In this document: positions 5,699-5,703 of the stretch, one piece after another | Layout of the letters: the number at the start of each line of letters is the position of its first letter | Position numbering within the stretch: the first letter of the stretch is position 1 | From: an uncultured Bacilli bacterium | Lineage (GTDB): Bacteria > Bacillota_I > Bacilli_A > RFN20 > CAG-826 | Direction of reading: 5' to 3' | Assembly (NCBI GenBank): GCA_905236535.1 | Contig: CAJOQN010000014.1 | Location: 1 to 5,703 of the forward strand | DNA: 5,703 nt | The notes under the pieces: model-generated | The model's input: the letters and a program-made list of their open reading frames with translations, nothing else | Database searches by the model: none | Told to the model about the DNA's origin: nothing | Program-made: the position numbers and the translations under genes

Positions 5699-5703
5699 TA
5701 ATT

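Noticed and set aside
1..5703. tRNA, rRNA, CRISPR array, transposase or origin
   Set aside because: No cloverleaf, regularly spaced repeat series, transposase motif or DnaA-box cluster was seen on either strand.

Overview
The window looks like an AT-rich, low-GC Gram-positive chromosome: Bacillota, class Bacilli or an Erysipelotrichia/Acholeplasma-like relative. Three things point there. The heat-shock genes run hrcA-grpE-dnaK under CIRCE operators. DnaK is of the short Gram-positive type, without the insertion that Gram-negative DnaKs carry in the nucleotide-binding domain. Shine-Dalgarno sites are strong AGGAGG types. TGG encodes tryptophan and no reading frame needs TGA to be sense, so the standard bacterial code (table 11) fits. 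Genus cannot be settled from the sequence alone.

Left part (1-2105), accessory-looking. The window opens inside a reading frame for a DNRLRE-type beta-sandwich followed by the start of an RHS/YD-repeat protein. It stops at 838, before any YD repeat, so it is probably a truncated remnant of a large surface or toxin-delivery gene. After a short gap comes a very AT-rich gene for an unrecognised multi-pass membrane protein (1014-2105). Its TTG start has no visible Shine-Dalgarno. An overlapping frame from 878, which does have one, would join it if the nine-T run at 990-998 were one base shorter, so the true gene may be longer and frameshifted.

Middle (2106-2271), regulatory. An imperfect tandem duplication is followed by a small terminator-like hairpin and then a compact heat-shock control region. 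That region holds a CIRCE element whose right arm contains a perfect TTGACA -35 box, a TAGAAT -10 box, and a second CIRCE element at the predicted transcription start, directly before the hrcA ribosome-binding site.

Right part (2272-5698), core. hrcA (repressor), grpE (nucleotide exchange factor) and dnaK (Hsp70) form one operon; hrcA and grpE overlap by one base. HrcA should repress its own operon through the two CIRCE sites, while GrpE recharges DnaK with ATP. dnaJ is not in the window and may follow. I saw no RNA gene, CRISPR array, transposase or replication origin. The most useful leads are the promoter/operator overlap, the possible frameshift in the membrane-protein gene, the truncated RHS gene, and a threonine-to-isoleucine change in a DnaK signature motif.
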